Source: Streptococcus mitis
GTDB taxonomy: Bacteria > Bacillota > Bacilli > Lactobacillales > Streptococcaceae
Length of the DNA stretch: 47,913 nucleotides
Direction: 5' to 3'
Assembly (NCBI GenBank): GCA_018364455.1
Contig: JAGZLW010000014.1
Span: 1 to 47,913 of the forward strand
Below are positions 7,255 through 15,132 of the stretch, one piece after another. How positions within the stretch are numbered: position 1 is the stretch's first letter; each line of letters starts with the position of its first letter. Below the pieces are notes generated by a model. That model did no database searches. It was not told the DNA's origin and worked only from the letters and a program-made list of their open reading frames with translations. Both the position numbers and the translations under genes were made by a program.

Positions 7255-7971
7255 ATGGGACGTAAATGGGCCAATATCGTAGCCAAGAAAACGGCTAAAG
7301 ATGGAGCTAACTCTAAAGTATATGCAAAATTTGGTGTAGAAATCTATGTAGCAGCTAAAAAAGGTGATCCAGATCCAGAATCAAATTCAGCTTTGAAATT
7401 CGTTATCGACCGTGCTAAACAAGCCCAAGTGCCAAAACACGTTATCGATAAAGCTTTGGACAAGGCTAAAGGAAACACAGACGAAACCTTTACAGAAGGA
7501 CGTTACGAAGGTTTTGGACCAAATGGTTCTATGCTGATTGTTGATACTTTGACTTCAAATGTCAACCGTACAGCGGCCAATGTCCGTGCAGCTTTTGGTA
7601 AAAATGGCGGAAACATGGGTGCTTCAGGTTCGGTTTCATACCTCTTCGATAACAAGGGTGTTATTGTATTTGCAGGTGAAGATGCGGACGCAGTCTTTGA
7701 GCAATTGCTAGAAGCAGATGTAGATGTGGACGATGTAGAAGCAGAAGAAGGTACAATCACAGTTTACACAGCTCCAACTGACCTTCACAAGGCTATCGTT
7801 GCCCTTCGTGAGTCAGGTATTGAAGAATTCCAAGTGACTGAGTTGGAAATGATTCCTCAGTCAGAAGTGGAATTGTCAGGCGATGACCTTGAAACTTTTG
7901 AAAAACTTTACAGCGTTCTTGAGGACGACGAAGACGTACAAAAGATTTATACGAACGTAGACGGGTTCTAA
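7255..7971 (+). CDS. YebC/PmpR-family DNA-binding regulator or translation factor
   Basis: This is a 238-residue protein of the TACO1/YebC family, starting MGRKWANIVAKKTAKDGANSK. It carries the hallmark NVNRTAANVRAAFGKNGGNMG (about residues 102-122), followed by an acidic middle region and the C-terminal domain ending DEDVQKIYTNVDGF. Family members have been described as transcription regulators and more recently as translation factors that relieve stalling at proline-rich sequences. Which role applies here cannot be told from sequence. It has its own promoter and terminator, so it is probably monocistronic. Confidence 0.93.
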   Translation: MGRKWANIVAKKTAKDGANSKVYAKFGVEIYVAAKKGDPDPESNSALKFVIDRAKQAQVPKHVIDKALDKAKGNTDETFTEGRYEGFGPNGSMLIVDTLTSNVNRTAANVRAAFGKNGGNMGASGSVSYLFDNKGVIVFAGEDADAVFEQLLEADVDVDDVEAEEGTITVYTAPTDLHKAIVALRESGIEEFQVTELEMIPQSEVELSGDDLETFEKLYSVLEDDEDVQKIYTNVDGF

Positions 7972-7974
7972 TAG

Positions 7975-8009
7975 AAAAACGAACAGTTTTACTAGCTGTT
8001 CGTTTTTTT
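7975..8009. terminator. Terminator after yebC, probably bidirectional
   Basis: AAAAACGAACAG (7975-7986) pairs perfectly with CTGTTCGTTTTT (7996-8007). T runs follow on both strands, so it can also end the convergent minus-strand gene whose stop is at 8068. Confidence 0.9.
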
Positions 8010-8067
8010 GATATTTGAACTTAGACTCAGGTTTCAGAATCGTTTTGTTGCTTGCTTTTTTCTAGAC

Positions 8068-8667
8068 CTAGACCGACTGATGTTTTTGGACGAGCAAGAG
8101 CTGTCCATCGTCCTGTTTTGCAAAAGTTAAGGTAACAGTCTTAATCTTGTTTCCAATAGAGATATAGGTGATTTTTTTCGTATTGTAACCCCAAAGAGTG
8201 AAGTCAAACTCGGAATCTGGCTGTCCGTGTTTGTTGATAATATCCTTGTAGTTGGTACCACCTTTTCCTTTGTTATCAAGGTCACCTTCGATTAAGGAGT
8301 CGAACTGTTCTTGGGTCCAGGTGAAGGTATCGTCTGTCAAGCCGCTTTCTTCTTCGCGTTCCATTGAGGCACTCGTATCCATGTAGGAACGGTTAAACTC
8401 CTTGGCATACTCTTTGTAGACATCAGCGTATAGTACCTGAGTCGTAAAGAAAAGTACAACAGAGGCAACTGCAAGGGATGTTCCGATAATAGCCATTGTT
8501 TTCCGTTTTTTGAGGTTGACGATAAGGCCGATAATCCCCAAGATAAATGCGACGATGCCGATGAACAACGATGGATAGTTAATAAACGGGATCCAGGATC
8601 CTAAAAGTGCGATGGCTCCAAAAATGGTTGCTAAGATTCCTAAAACTCTTTGTTCTTCTGGTTTCAT
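8068..8667 (-). CDS. Small membrane protein with DUF4190-like N-terminus and extracellular lipocalin/SmpA-like tail
   Basis: The chosen start gives 199 residues. Two to three hydrophobic helices lie in the first 80 residues: ILATIFGAIALLGSWI, LFIGIVAFILGIIGLIV and IIGTSLAVASVVLFFTT. The pattern repeats the DUF4190 hairpin with KKRK in the cytoplasmic loop. The remaining 120 residues are polar, presumably extracellular, and contain a motif like SmpA/BLIP proteins (YKDIINKHGQPDSEF, then a beta-rich end). I chose the ATG at 8667 because it follows the RBS GAGGAG. A longer form with seven extra residues would start inside that RBS. The function is unknown. Confidence 0.75.
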   Translation of the reverse strand: MKPEEQRVLGILATIFGAIALLGSWIPFINYPSLFIGIVAFILGIIGLIVNLKKRKTMAIIGTSLAVASVVLFFTTQVLYADVYKEYAKEFNRSYMDTSASMEREEESGLTDDTFTWTQEQFDSLIEGDLDNKGKGGTNYKDIINKHGQPDSEFDFTLWGYNTKKITYISIGNKIKTVTLTFAKQDDGQLLLVQKHQSV

Positions 8668-8725
8668 TTGAAAGTTTTCTCTCCTCATTAAGTGAATGGA
8701 TTTCTACCCACAGTAGTGAGCACTT

Positions 8726-8754
8726 ATTATATAAAAAATCTTGCCTAATGTCAA
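8726..8754 (-). promoter_or_regulatory. Consensus promoter of the minus-strand membrane protein gene
   Basis: On the minus strand TTGACA (8749-8754) and TATAAT (8726-8731) are separated by exactly 17 bp. It is a full sigma-A consensus promoter, divergent from the marR promoter only about 35 bp away, so the outermost MarR operator could affect both. Confidence 0.85.
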
Positions 8755-8766
8755 TTTAAACTAAGA

Positions 8767-8854
8767 TAGTTCTCTAGGAAACTTTTTCTTGACATCTCTT
8801 TTCAAAATGGTAAAATAGTTCTCATGGAAACTTATTTAGTTCCTAGGAGAACTA
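8767..8854 (+). promoter_or_regulatory. marR promoter with three MarR-type operators
   Basis: TTGACA (8789-8794) and TAAAAT (8811-8816) form the promoter. Three related near-palindromes surround it: TAGTTCTCTAGGAAACT (8767-8783), TAGTTCTCATGGAAACT (8816-8832) and TAGTTCCTAGGAGAACTA (8837-8854). Each is built from TAGTTC and GAAACT/GAACTA half-sites. Position and symmetry strongly suggest autorepression by the downstream MarR protein. Confidence 0.8.
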
Positions 8855-8880
8855 AATGCAATGGTTAGAAAGGGGTTAGT

Positions 8881-9351
8881 ATGGATAAACCGATGTTAGT
8901 CTTTAAGCGTTTTGGTCATCAGATTCACCTCATGGTGCAAAAGGAAGCCAAACGTTGTGGTATTGAATTTATGGGTGGGCCTCAAGGTCAGGTTGTTCGT
9001 TTTTTGGATAATCGAGAGAAAAACCAAGACTTGGTCTTGATTAAGGATATCGAGCAGGAACTCAATATTACCAAATCTGTTGCGAGTAATTTGGTCAAGC
9101 GTATGGTGCAAAATGGTTTGGTGGAATTGGAGGCGAGTCCTAGCGATAAGCGGGCAAAATTTGTTCGTTTGACGGACAAAGCACGTTCTCAAATGAAGCA
9201 GGTTAAAGCCTTTTTTGAACGAATTGATAAGCAGTTGATGGAAGACATTGATGAAGATGAATTACTGATTTTTGAGAAAGTCCTTGCTCAACTACAGGAA
9301 AATATCAAGGGAATAGGAGGAGAGAATGAAGAAATTAGCCAAACGAATTAG
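8881..9351 (+). CDS. MarR-family transcriptional repressor
   Basis: This is a 156-residue winged-helix protein with helical dimerisation ends. The recognition helix region is ITKSVASNLVKRMVQNGLVE (about residues 61-80) and the wing is PSDKRAKFVRLTDKA. Such proteins repress an adjacent transporter operon until a ligand binds. Here the gene overlaps the first ABC exporter gene by 26 bp and three matching operators lie in front of it. It is very likely the local regulator of the exporter and of itself. The ligand is unknown. The start follows the RBS AAAGGGG. Confidence 0.92.
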   Translation: MDKPMLVFKRFGHQIHLMVQKEAKRCGIEFMGGPQGQVVRFLDNREKNQDLVLIKDIEQELNITKSVASNLVKRMVQNGLVELEASPSDKRAKFVRLTDKARSQMKQVKAFFERIDKQLMEDIDEDELLIFEKVLAQLQENIKGIGGENEEISQTN

Positions 9352-11095
9352 TAGAAAAGAATGGGGGATGATTTTACTAGCCATTCTCTTTACTTGTTTT
9401 TCGGTCTATCTAGAGTTGGAAGTGCCGACCTATATCTCGAAAATTACGGATTTGCTAGGTAGTCAAGGAACTAATTTAGATGAGTTGTGGCAGCCGGCAA
9501 GCATGATGGTGGGAATGTCCTTTCTTGCCTTCTTGTCCGTAGTTGCAGTTGGATTTTTTGCATCCCGAGTGGCGGCTTCTTATACTAGTAGGTTGAGAAG
9601 TGATATTTTTAACCGAGTTTTGGATTACTCGCAGACAGAGGTTAAGAAATTCTCTATTCCCAGTCTTTTAACTCGTACCACCAATGATATTACTCAAGTT
9701 CAGATGTTGATTACCATGGGCTTGCAAGTGGTAACGCGTGGTCCGATTATGGCTATCTGGGCTATCGGGAAGATTTTAGGCCATTCAGAATACTGGCTCT
9801 GGGCCGTACTTGTGGCAGTGATTGTCAACGTCCTGATGACGACTGTTTTGATGACGCTAGCCTTTCCAAAACAGTCCTTGATTCAGGGGCTGACAGATAA
9901 ATTGAACAGTATCACTCGTGAGAGTTTAACAGGTATTCGTGTCGTTCGCGCCTACAATGCTGAAGAATACCAAAATGAAAAATTTGCATCAGCAAATGAT
10001 GAATTGACACGCTTGAATTTGTTTGTCAACCGTCTTATGGCTATTTTGAACCCTATCATGATGGGGATTTCAAGTGGTTTGAGTGTGGCGATTTACTGGA
10101 TTGGGGCCTATGTGATTAACGACGCTGCTCCGATAGCACGTCTGCCTCTCTTTAGTGACATGATTGTTTTTATGTCTTATGCCATGCAGGTTGTCATGGG
10201 CTTCCTTCTCATGGGAGCACTCTTCATCGTTCTTCCCCGAACTATGGTCTCTGCTAAGCGGATTAATCAAGTTTTAGATTTGCATTCTTCTATCCAAAAT
10301 CCTGCTCAAGTGCAGCTGGCTGATGAAAACCTCAAAGGTCAGGTCGAATTTAAGGATGTGACCTTCCGCTATGCGGCAAATTCGGAGGCGGTTATCGAGC
10401 ATGTTAGCTTTAAAGCAGAAGCGGGTCAAACAGTGGCCTTTATTGGGTCAACAGGTTCTGGTAAATCAACTCTGGTCAATCTGATTCCACGTTTCTACGA
10501 TGTGTCAGACGGAGAAATTCTGGTGGACGGTGTCAATGTTCAAGAATATGCCTTAGAAGATTTGCGCAACAAGGTTGGTTATATTCCTCAGAAAGCGGTT
10601 CTCTTTTCAGGTGATGTCAAGGGTAATTTAGACTTTGGACAGAGTCAAGAAACACCACTTAGTGAGCAGGCTATGTGGCGGGCTTTGGAGTTAGCCCAGT
10701 CTAAGAACTTTATCGAAGACAAGGAAGCGGGATTAGCGTCAGAAGTGGCCCAAGGAGGAACCAACTTCTCAGGTGGTCAAAGACAGCGTCTGGCCATTGC
10801 GCGTGCCTTGGCTCGGAAGCCAGAAATCCTCATCTTTGATGACTCCTTCTCAGCCTTGGACTACAAGACAGATCGTGTCCTACGCCAAGAGCTAGCAGAG
10901 AAAACAAAATCTATGACCAAACTTATCGTCGCACAGCGTATTTCAACGATTATGGATGCAGATTTGATTTTGGTCTTGGATCAAGGAAAAGTCATGGGAC
11001 AAGGCACCCACAAGGAACTTCTAGCTAATAATGAAGTTTACCAAGAAATTGCCTATTCACAACTATCGAAGGAGGAATTGGAACATGGAAAATAA
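9326..11095 (+). CDS. ABC exporter half-transporter, degenerate-site subunit (LmrC/BmrC type)
   Basis: This 589-residue protein has an N-terminal six-helix exporter domain (residues about 15-320) and a C-terminal ATPase. Walker A GSTGSGKST is at residues 374-382, the signature SGGQRQR near 482-488, and the Walker B end reads LIFDDSFSALD. The catalytic Glu after Walker B is replaced by Asp and the H-loop His is replaced by Gln (VAQRIS). These changes define the non-hydrolysing subunit of heterodimeric exporters such as LmrCD, BmrCD and TM287/288. The partner is encoded immediately downstream with an 11-bp overlap. The drug or lipid substrate is unknown. Confidence 0.93.
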   Translation: MKKLAKRISRKEWGMILLAILFTCFSVYLELEVPTYISKITDLLGSQGTNLDELWQPASMMVGMSFLAFLSVVAVGFFASRVAASYTSRLRSDIFNRVLDYSQTEVKKFSIPSLLTRTTNDITQVQMLITMGLQVVTRGPIMAIWAIGKILGHSEYWLWAVLVAVIVNVLMTTVLMTLAFPKQSLIQGLTDKLNSITRESLTGIRVVRAYNAEEYQNEKFASANDELTRLNLFVNRLMAILNPIMMGISSGLSVAIYWIGAYVINDAAPIARLPLFSDMIVFMSYAMQVVMGFLLMGALFIVLPRTMVSAKRINQVLDLHSSIQNPAQVQLADENLKGQVEFKDVTFRYAANSEAVIEHVSFKAEAGQTVAFIGSTGSGKSTLVNLIPRFYDVSDGEILVDGVNVQEYALEDLRNKVGYIPQKAVLFSGDVKGNLDFGQSQETPLSEQAMWRALELAQSKNFIEDKEAGLASEVAQGGTNFSGGQRQRLAIARALARKPEILIFDDSFSALDYKTDRVLRQELAEKTKSMTKLIVAQRISTIMDADLILVLDQGKVMGQGTHKELLANNEVYQEIAYSQLSKEELEHGK

Positions 11096-12845
11096 GAAAA
11101 TATCTCCTTGGAAACAGAGTAAACCCTATCTTGCAGGCCTCCAGTTTGCCCTTCTGATAGCCTTTCTAGCAACAATCGTATCCAATATCATTACTGTATA
11201 TGGTCCAACTCGTATCAAGGAAATGACCAATATCATTGCAAATGGTCTGAGAACTAGTGTGGATGTCGCGGCGGTTGCAGCTATTGGTGGTTTTTTGGCT
11301 GTGATTTATGTGATCGGACTTCTATCAAATTATTTGCAGGCCTTTCTGTTTACAACAGCCATTCAACGTTTTTCAGAGCGTTTGAGAAGAGCCATTGCAG
11401 AGAAAATCAATAACCTACCATTGGGGTATTTTGATGGACATTCTCAAGGAGATACCTTGTCTCGTGTAACTAATGACGTTGACACTGCAGCCCAGTCCCT
11501 CAATCAAAGTCTAGGAACGGTTCTTTCATCTAGTTTATTAGTTTTAGCAGTCTTGGTAACCATGTTTGGAATGAACTGGATTTTAGCCTTGGTAACGGTT
11601 GTTTCAACCCTTATTGGTTTTGTTTTCGTGTCCGTCTTTATGGGCAAATCGCAGGGCTTCTTTAAGAGTCAGCAACAAGATTTGGCAGCTGTAAATGGTT
11701 ATGTGGAGGAAATGTACTCTGGCCATAATGTGGTGACCAGTTACAATGCTATCGAGAGCACGAAAGAAGAATTTGCAACATTAAATCGTCGTCTGTATGA
11801 TAGTATCTGGAAATCTCAGTTTATTTCAGGGATTATGATGCCGATTATGATGTTTATTGGGAACTTTAGCTATGCCCTAGTGATTATCGTTGGTGCAGCC
11901 TTGGCCTTAAATGGGCAGATTAGTATAGGTATTATCGTTGCCTTTATGGCCTACGTTCGCATCTTTTCTCAGCCTCTTTCACAAATCGCTCAAGGGATTA
12001 CTAGTTTGCAGCAGGCTAATTCAGCCATGGGACGTGTCTTCGAATTCCTAGCTGAAGAGGAAATGAAAGACGAATCCCATAAAGCAAGACAATTGAGCGA
12101 TATGAAAGGTCAAGTAGTCTTTGATCGAGTCTCCTTTGGTTACACACCAGAGCGAACTATCATCCATGACTTTTCTGCGACGGCTCATGCAGGTCAAAAG
12201 GTTGCCATTGTCGGACCGACTGGGGCTGGTAAGACAACTATTGTCAATCTTTTGATGAAGTTCTATGAGATTGATAAGGGAAGTATCCGCATCGATGGTG
12301 TAGATACAAAGGATATGAAGCGTTCGGAAGTACACGATGCCTTTTCAATGGTCTTGCAGGATACTTGGCTCTTTGAAGGGACCATTCGCGACAATCTCAT
12401 CTATAACCAAACAGGTATTAGTGATGAGCGTGTGATTGAAGCCAGCAAGGCTGTGGGGATTCACCACTTTATCATGACCCTACCAGATGGTTACGATACC
12501 GTCTTGGACGACACGGTAACCTTGTCTGTCGGACAAAAACAACTCTTGACCATTGCTCGTGCTTTGCTGAAAGATGCGCCACTCCTAATCCTAGATGAAG
12601 CGACCTCATCCGTTGATACTCGGACGGAGGAATTGATTCAGAAAGCTATGGATCGTTTGATGGAAGGTAGAACTTCCTTTGTCATCGCCCACCGCTTGTC
12701 TACCATCCGAAATGCTGATCTTATTCTCGTCATGAAAGATGGCAATATCATCGAGCAAGGAAATCATGATGAGCTGATGGCGCAAGCTGGTTTCTATGCA
12801 GATCTCTATAACAGTCAGTTTACAGAAGACGAAGCAGAAGAATAA
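11085..12845 (+). CDS. ABC exporter half-transporter, catalytic subunit (LmrD/BmrD type)
   Basis: This 586-residue half-transporter has six membrane helices (about residues 15-330) and an ATPase domain. The Walker A read as GPTGAGKTT, the Walker B LLILDEATSSVD with intact Glu, and the H-loop AHRLSTI are complete. The signature is altered from LSGGQ to LSVGQ. With the preceding subunit this forms one canonical and one degenerate ATP site. I chose the ATG at 11085, which overlaps the upstream gene by 11 bp behind the RBS GAAGGAGG. An upstream in-frame start at 11031 would add 18 residues lying inside the previous gene. Confidence 0.93.
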   Translation: MENKKISPWKQSKPYLAGLQFALLIAFLATIVSNIITVYGPTRIKEMTNIIANGLRTSVDVAAVAAIGGFLAVIYVIGLLSNYLQAFLFTTAIQRFSERLRRAIAEKINNLPLGYFDGHSQGDTLSRVTNDVDTAAQSLNQSLGTVLSSSLLVLAVLVTMFGMNWILALVTVVSTLIGFVFVSVFMGKSQGFFKSQQQDLAAVNGYVEEMYSGHNVVTSYNAIESTKEEFATLNRRLYDSIWKSQFISGIMMPIMMFIGNFSYALVIIVGAALALNGQISIGIIVAFMAYVRIFSQPLSQIAQGITSLQQANSAMGRVFEFLAEEEMKDESHKARQLSDMKGQVVFDRVSFGYTPERTIIHDFSATAHAGQKVAIVGPTGAGKTTIVNLLMKFYEIDKGSIRIDGVDTKDMKRSEVHDAFSMVLQDTWLFEGTIRDNLIYNQTGISDERVIEASKAVGIHHFIMTLPDGYDTVLDDTVTLSVGQKQLLTIARALLKDAPLLILDEATSSVDTRTEELIQKAMDRLMEGRTSFVIAHRLSTIRNADLILVMKDGNIIEQGNHDELMAQAGFYADLYNSQFTEDEAEE

Positions 12846-12850
12846 ATCGA

Positions 12851-12876
12851 AAGAAGGCTTGACGGCCTTCTTTTTC
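12851..12876 (+). terminator. Rho-independent terminator after the ABC exporter operon
   Basis: AAGAAGGC (12851-12858) pairs with GCCTTCTT (12865-12872) across a six-base loop and is followed by a T run. It closes the marR-ABC-ABC operon. Confidence 0.9.
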
Positions 12877-12928
12877 TGCACTATACTAGAAGACAAGTGC
12901 TTCCCTATAAGCAAAATTTGAGTAAGTG

Positions 12929-13444
12929 ATGAGAAAATATATGAAAAATTATCAAGAATGGTATGACCACATTGCTGGTAAGATTGGAAATAGGCCTATC
13001 TTTCTGAGCTTGTTAAGAACTTTCAATCGGTTCATGACGGTAGTTATGCCTATGATTTATCTAACCTTGTTAGCCACTACCTATCTCCAACAAGGACTTG
13101 GAAAACAGGTCTTGATCTATGTGTTTATCCCTGCATCAGGTTTTGTGATTTTGTCCCTTCTCCGTAAGAAAATCAATGCCCCTAGGCCTTATGAGGAATG
13201 GGATATTAAACCCTTGCTTGACAGAGATAGTCCTGGTCAGTCTATGCCCAGTCGTCATGTCTTTTCAGCAACCATTATCTCCATGGCTTGCTTACATGCT
13301 AGTTTATCTGCAGGGGTTATCTTGTTGGTCTTGTCAGCCCTCCTCGGTCTCGTGAGAGTCTTAGGTGGAGTGCATTTTCCCAAGGATGTAGTGGTTGGTT
13401 ATATTTGTGGTCTTGTATGGGGTGTGATTTTCTTTCTATTTTGA
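12929..13444 (+). CDS. PAP2-family membrane phosphatase (variant motif)
   Basis: This protein of about 171 residues has four to five membrane helices and the three PAP2 phosphatase motifs: KKINAPRP (motif 1), PSRH inside GQSMPSRHVFSA (motif 2) and RVLGGVHFPKDV (motif 3). The usual PSGH is PSRH here. The family dephosphorylates lipid phosphates such as phosphatidic acid or undecaprenyl pyrophosphate on the membrane. The start is uncertain. GTG at 12926, ATG at 12929 and ATG at 12941 are all possible and none has a strong RBS. A -10 like TATACT lies about 45 bp upstream. Confidence 0.85.
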   Translation: MRKYMKNYQEWYDHIAGKIGNRPIFLSLLRTFNRFMTVVMPMIYLTLLATTYLQQGLGKQVLIYVFIPASGFVILSLLRKKINAPRPYEEWDIKPLLDRDSPGQSMPSRHVFSATIISMACLHASLSAGVILLVLSALLGLVRVLGGVHFPKDVVVGYICGLVWGVIFFLF

Positions 13445-13557
13445 CCTGTAAGTTAAGGTGGTCCCACAACCACTTACGAGTCTAGAGTAACCACTTGCTT
13501 TTTTGCTCTTGTTTTCTTATTTTGGCTTTGATATAGTAGAGTCAGAAAGGAGATGGA

Positions 13558-14004
13558 ATGAAGTTACGAATCGAAATTGACAGCAATTTAGAGGAAACTG
13601 AAATTGTCATCAAGGCAACGGCTTTGACAGATGAGATTGCGGATTTACAGCGTCTCTTGCAAGAGTCCAAGTCTCCTCGTTTGATTTTTTACAAGGGGAC
13701 GGGTGAATATTATCTGGACTTGTCGGAAATTCTCTTCTTTGAAACAGAGGGGAACAAGATTTATGCCCATACCCAGAAAGATGCCTACGAAGTTCGGCTC
13801 AAACTCTATGAGTTAGAGTCTATCCTTCCTCGCTATTTTAGTCGGGTATCCAAGTCAACTATCGCTAATATTCGGCAAATCTATTCGGTGGACAAGTCCT
13901 TTTCAGGAACGGGCACCATTTCCTTTTATCAGACCCATAAGGAGGTTCATGTCTCACGACATTACCAATCCCTCCTAAAAGAAAATCTAAGAAACATGAG
14001 GTAA
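13558..14004 (+). CDS. LytTR-domain DNA-binding regulator
   Basis: This is a 148-residue protein. An N-terminal part of about 50 residues is unassigned. The C-terminal LytTR domain (about residues 50-147) is read as YLDLSEILFFETEGNKIYAHT, YELESILPRYFSRVSKSTIANI and the HVSRHYQSLLKENL ending. It has no receiver domain, so it is a standalone regulator rather than a two-component response regulator. It is followed after 4 bp by a membrane protein with a LiaF-like tail. This pairing of a LytTR protein with a membrane partner recurs in Firmicutes, where the membrane partner may control the regulator. RBS: AAAGGAG. Confidence 0.9.
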   Translation: MKLRIEIDSNLEETEIVIKATALTDEIADLQRLLQESKSPRLIFYKGTGEYYLDLSEILFFETEGNKIYAHTQKDAYEVRLKLYELESILPRYFSRVSKSTIANIRQIYSVDKSFSGTGTISFYQTHKEVHVSRHYQSLLKENLRNMR

Positions 14005-14008
14005 TGAG

Positions 14009-14683
14009 ATGAAAAAGAAAGCATTTGGTATTGTGTTGCTCATTTTGGCGGCTTTAATATTATTACAAGGGAATTTTGGAATCCCTTCATTCGGTGGGCA
14101 AATTTGGCCCTTGCTTGGTATTGCATTTTTTGCCTATCAATCAGTTGGAGCTTTGTTGCGTCGTCACTTAACTTCAGCCTCTTTTACAGCTCTAGTAGCC
14201 TTAATGATTGCTAACCACTTTTATGGCATTTTACCAATTCCCAATCAGTCATTGTTCTGGGCAAGTATTTTAATCGTAATGGGTGTCAGCGCACTCACTC
14301 ATTCTAACAGGACTTGGAACGGGAAAAAATGGTGGTATGATGGTGAAAAGACCATTCTTTCAGATAAGGAAGTTGCTTTTGGTACAGGGACTTTCTACAA
14401 GCAAGACCAAGAATTGGTAGAGGATCAAGTAGAAGTTGGTTTTGGCAATGCCAAGATTTATTATGACAATGCAGAGATGTTGGGAGATAGCGCAACCTTG
14501 AAGATAGAAGTCGGTTTTGGGAATGCAGTTATCTATGTTCCTCAACATTGGGGAGTTGATTTAAAGGTAGAAACTTTCTGTGGCGTAGCCAAGGCAGATA
14601 CTCCTCTAGCCCCAACCAGCAAAACCTTGATTATCCGTGGAGATGTGGCCTTTGGGAAGTTGGGAATTGTCTACGTTAAATAA
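14009..14683 (+). CDS. LiaF-like membrane protein (DUF2154/YvqF C-terminus)
   Basis: The 224-residue protein starts with about four short hydrophobic helices (residues about 5-100). It then has a soluble beta-helix-like C-terminal domain of about 110 residues with repeating VEVGFGNAKIYYDN, IEVGFGNAVIYVP and FCGVAKADTPLAP elements. These are typical of the LiaF/YvqF envelope-stress family. It lies 4 bp after the LytTR gene. By analogy it may hold the LytTR protein inactive at the membrane, but no LiaS/LiaR histidine kinase pair is present in this neighbourhood. Confidence 0.87.
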   Translation: MKKKAFGIVLLILAALILLQGNFGIPSFGGQIWPLLGIAFFAYQSVGALLRRHLTSASFTALVALMIANHFYGILPIPNQSLFWASILIVMGVSALTHSNRTWNGKKWWYDGEKTILSDKEVAFGTGTFYKQDQELVEDQVEVGFGNAKIYYDNAEMLGDSATLKIEVGFGNAVIYVPQHWGVDLKVETFCGVAKADTPLAPTSKTLIIRGDVAFGKLGIVYVK

Positions 14684-14701
14684 AAAAATCTTCCAATTCC
14701 C

Positions 14702-14730
14702 TTGCAAAAATGAAGAAAGTGTGATAACAT
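14702..14730 (+). promoter_or_regulatory. rpmB promoter
   Basis: TTGCAA (14702-14707) and TAACAT (14725-14730) are separated by 17 bp. The leader of about 50 nt contains the perfect 10-bp palindrome GTGCTAGCAC (14744-14753), which can fold into a small hairpin before the RBS. Confidence 0.6.
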
Positions 14731-14788
14731 AGTACGGTATGTGGTGCTAGCACATCCGCTATATTAGATCTAATAGGAGGAAAACACA

Positions 14789-14977
14789 ATGGCTAAAGTA
14801 TGTTACTTTACAGGTCGTAAGACTGTATCAGGAAACAACCGTTCACACGCGATGAACCAAACAAAACGTGCCGTAAAACCAAACCTTCAAAAAGTTACTG
14901 TTCTTATCGATGGTAAACCTAAAAAAGTTTGGGCTTCAGCTCGTGCTTTGAAATCAGGTAAAGTTGAACGCGTTTAA
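14789..14977 (+). CDS. rpmB: 50S ribosomal protein L28
   Basis: The protein is 62 residues long, the usual length. It has the L28 signature AKVCYFTGRKTVSGNNRSHA at the N-terminus and the basic body (KRAVKPNLQ, KPKKVWASARALKSGKVERV). L28 belongs to the large ribosomal subunit. The gene has an excellent RBS (AGGAGG), a promoter and a terminator of its own, and lies ahead of asp23-fakA as in other streptococci. It lacks the CXXC zinc ribbon of some L28 forms: only one Cys (residue 5) is present. Confidence 0.99.
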   Translation: MAKVCYFTGRKTVSGNNRSHAMNQTKRAVKPNLQKVTVLIDGKPKKVWASARALKSGKVERV

Positions 14978-14987
14978 TAATAAAAGT

Positions 14988-15010
14988 AAGGAGACCTTAG
15001 GGTCTTTTTT
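14988..15010 (+). terminator. Terminator after rpmB
   Basis: A short hairpin (AGACC with GGTCT, TTAG loop, extended by wobble pairs) is followed by six T residues at 15005-15010. Confidence 0.85.
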
Positions 15011-15132
15011 CTTTTATTGTGGGTATAAAATCATTTGAAAAACGGAGTAAATATCCGCTGATACAGTATTCTGCTTTTACACTTGGGCTGAAATATGATA
15101 AAATAGAGTATCAACTAGTTGAGGTAAAAAGG

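Noticed and set aside
11031..11084. Longer N-terminus for the second ABC half-transporter
   Set aside because: These 18 codons lie inside the upstream ABC gene, whereas ATG 11085 has a strong RBS and the usual family start.
13445..13557. Terminator hairpin after the first PAP2 gene
   Set aside because: GTAAGT/ACTTAC pairing is visible near 13448-13477, but it needs bulges and has no T run. The evidence is too weak to list.
13564..13571. TACGAATC as a second combox
   Set aside because: It differs from TACGAATA in the last base and lies inside the LytTR gene coding sequence.
15019..15132. Longer Asp23-like protein starting at 15019
   Set aside because: It would include the extended -10 region and has no RBS. 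The family start fits ATG 15133.
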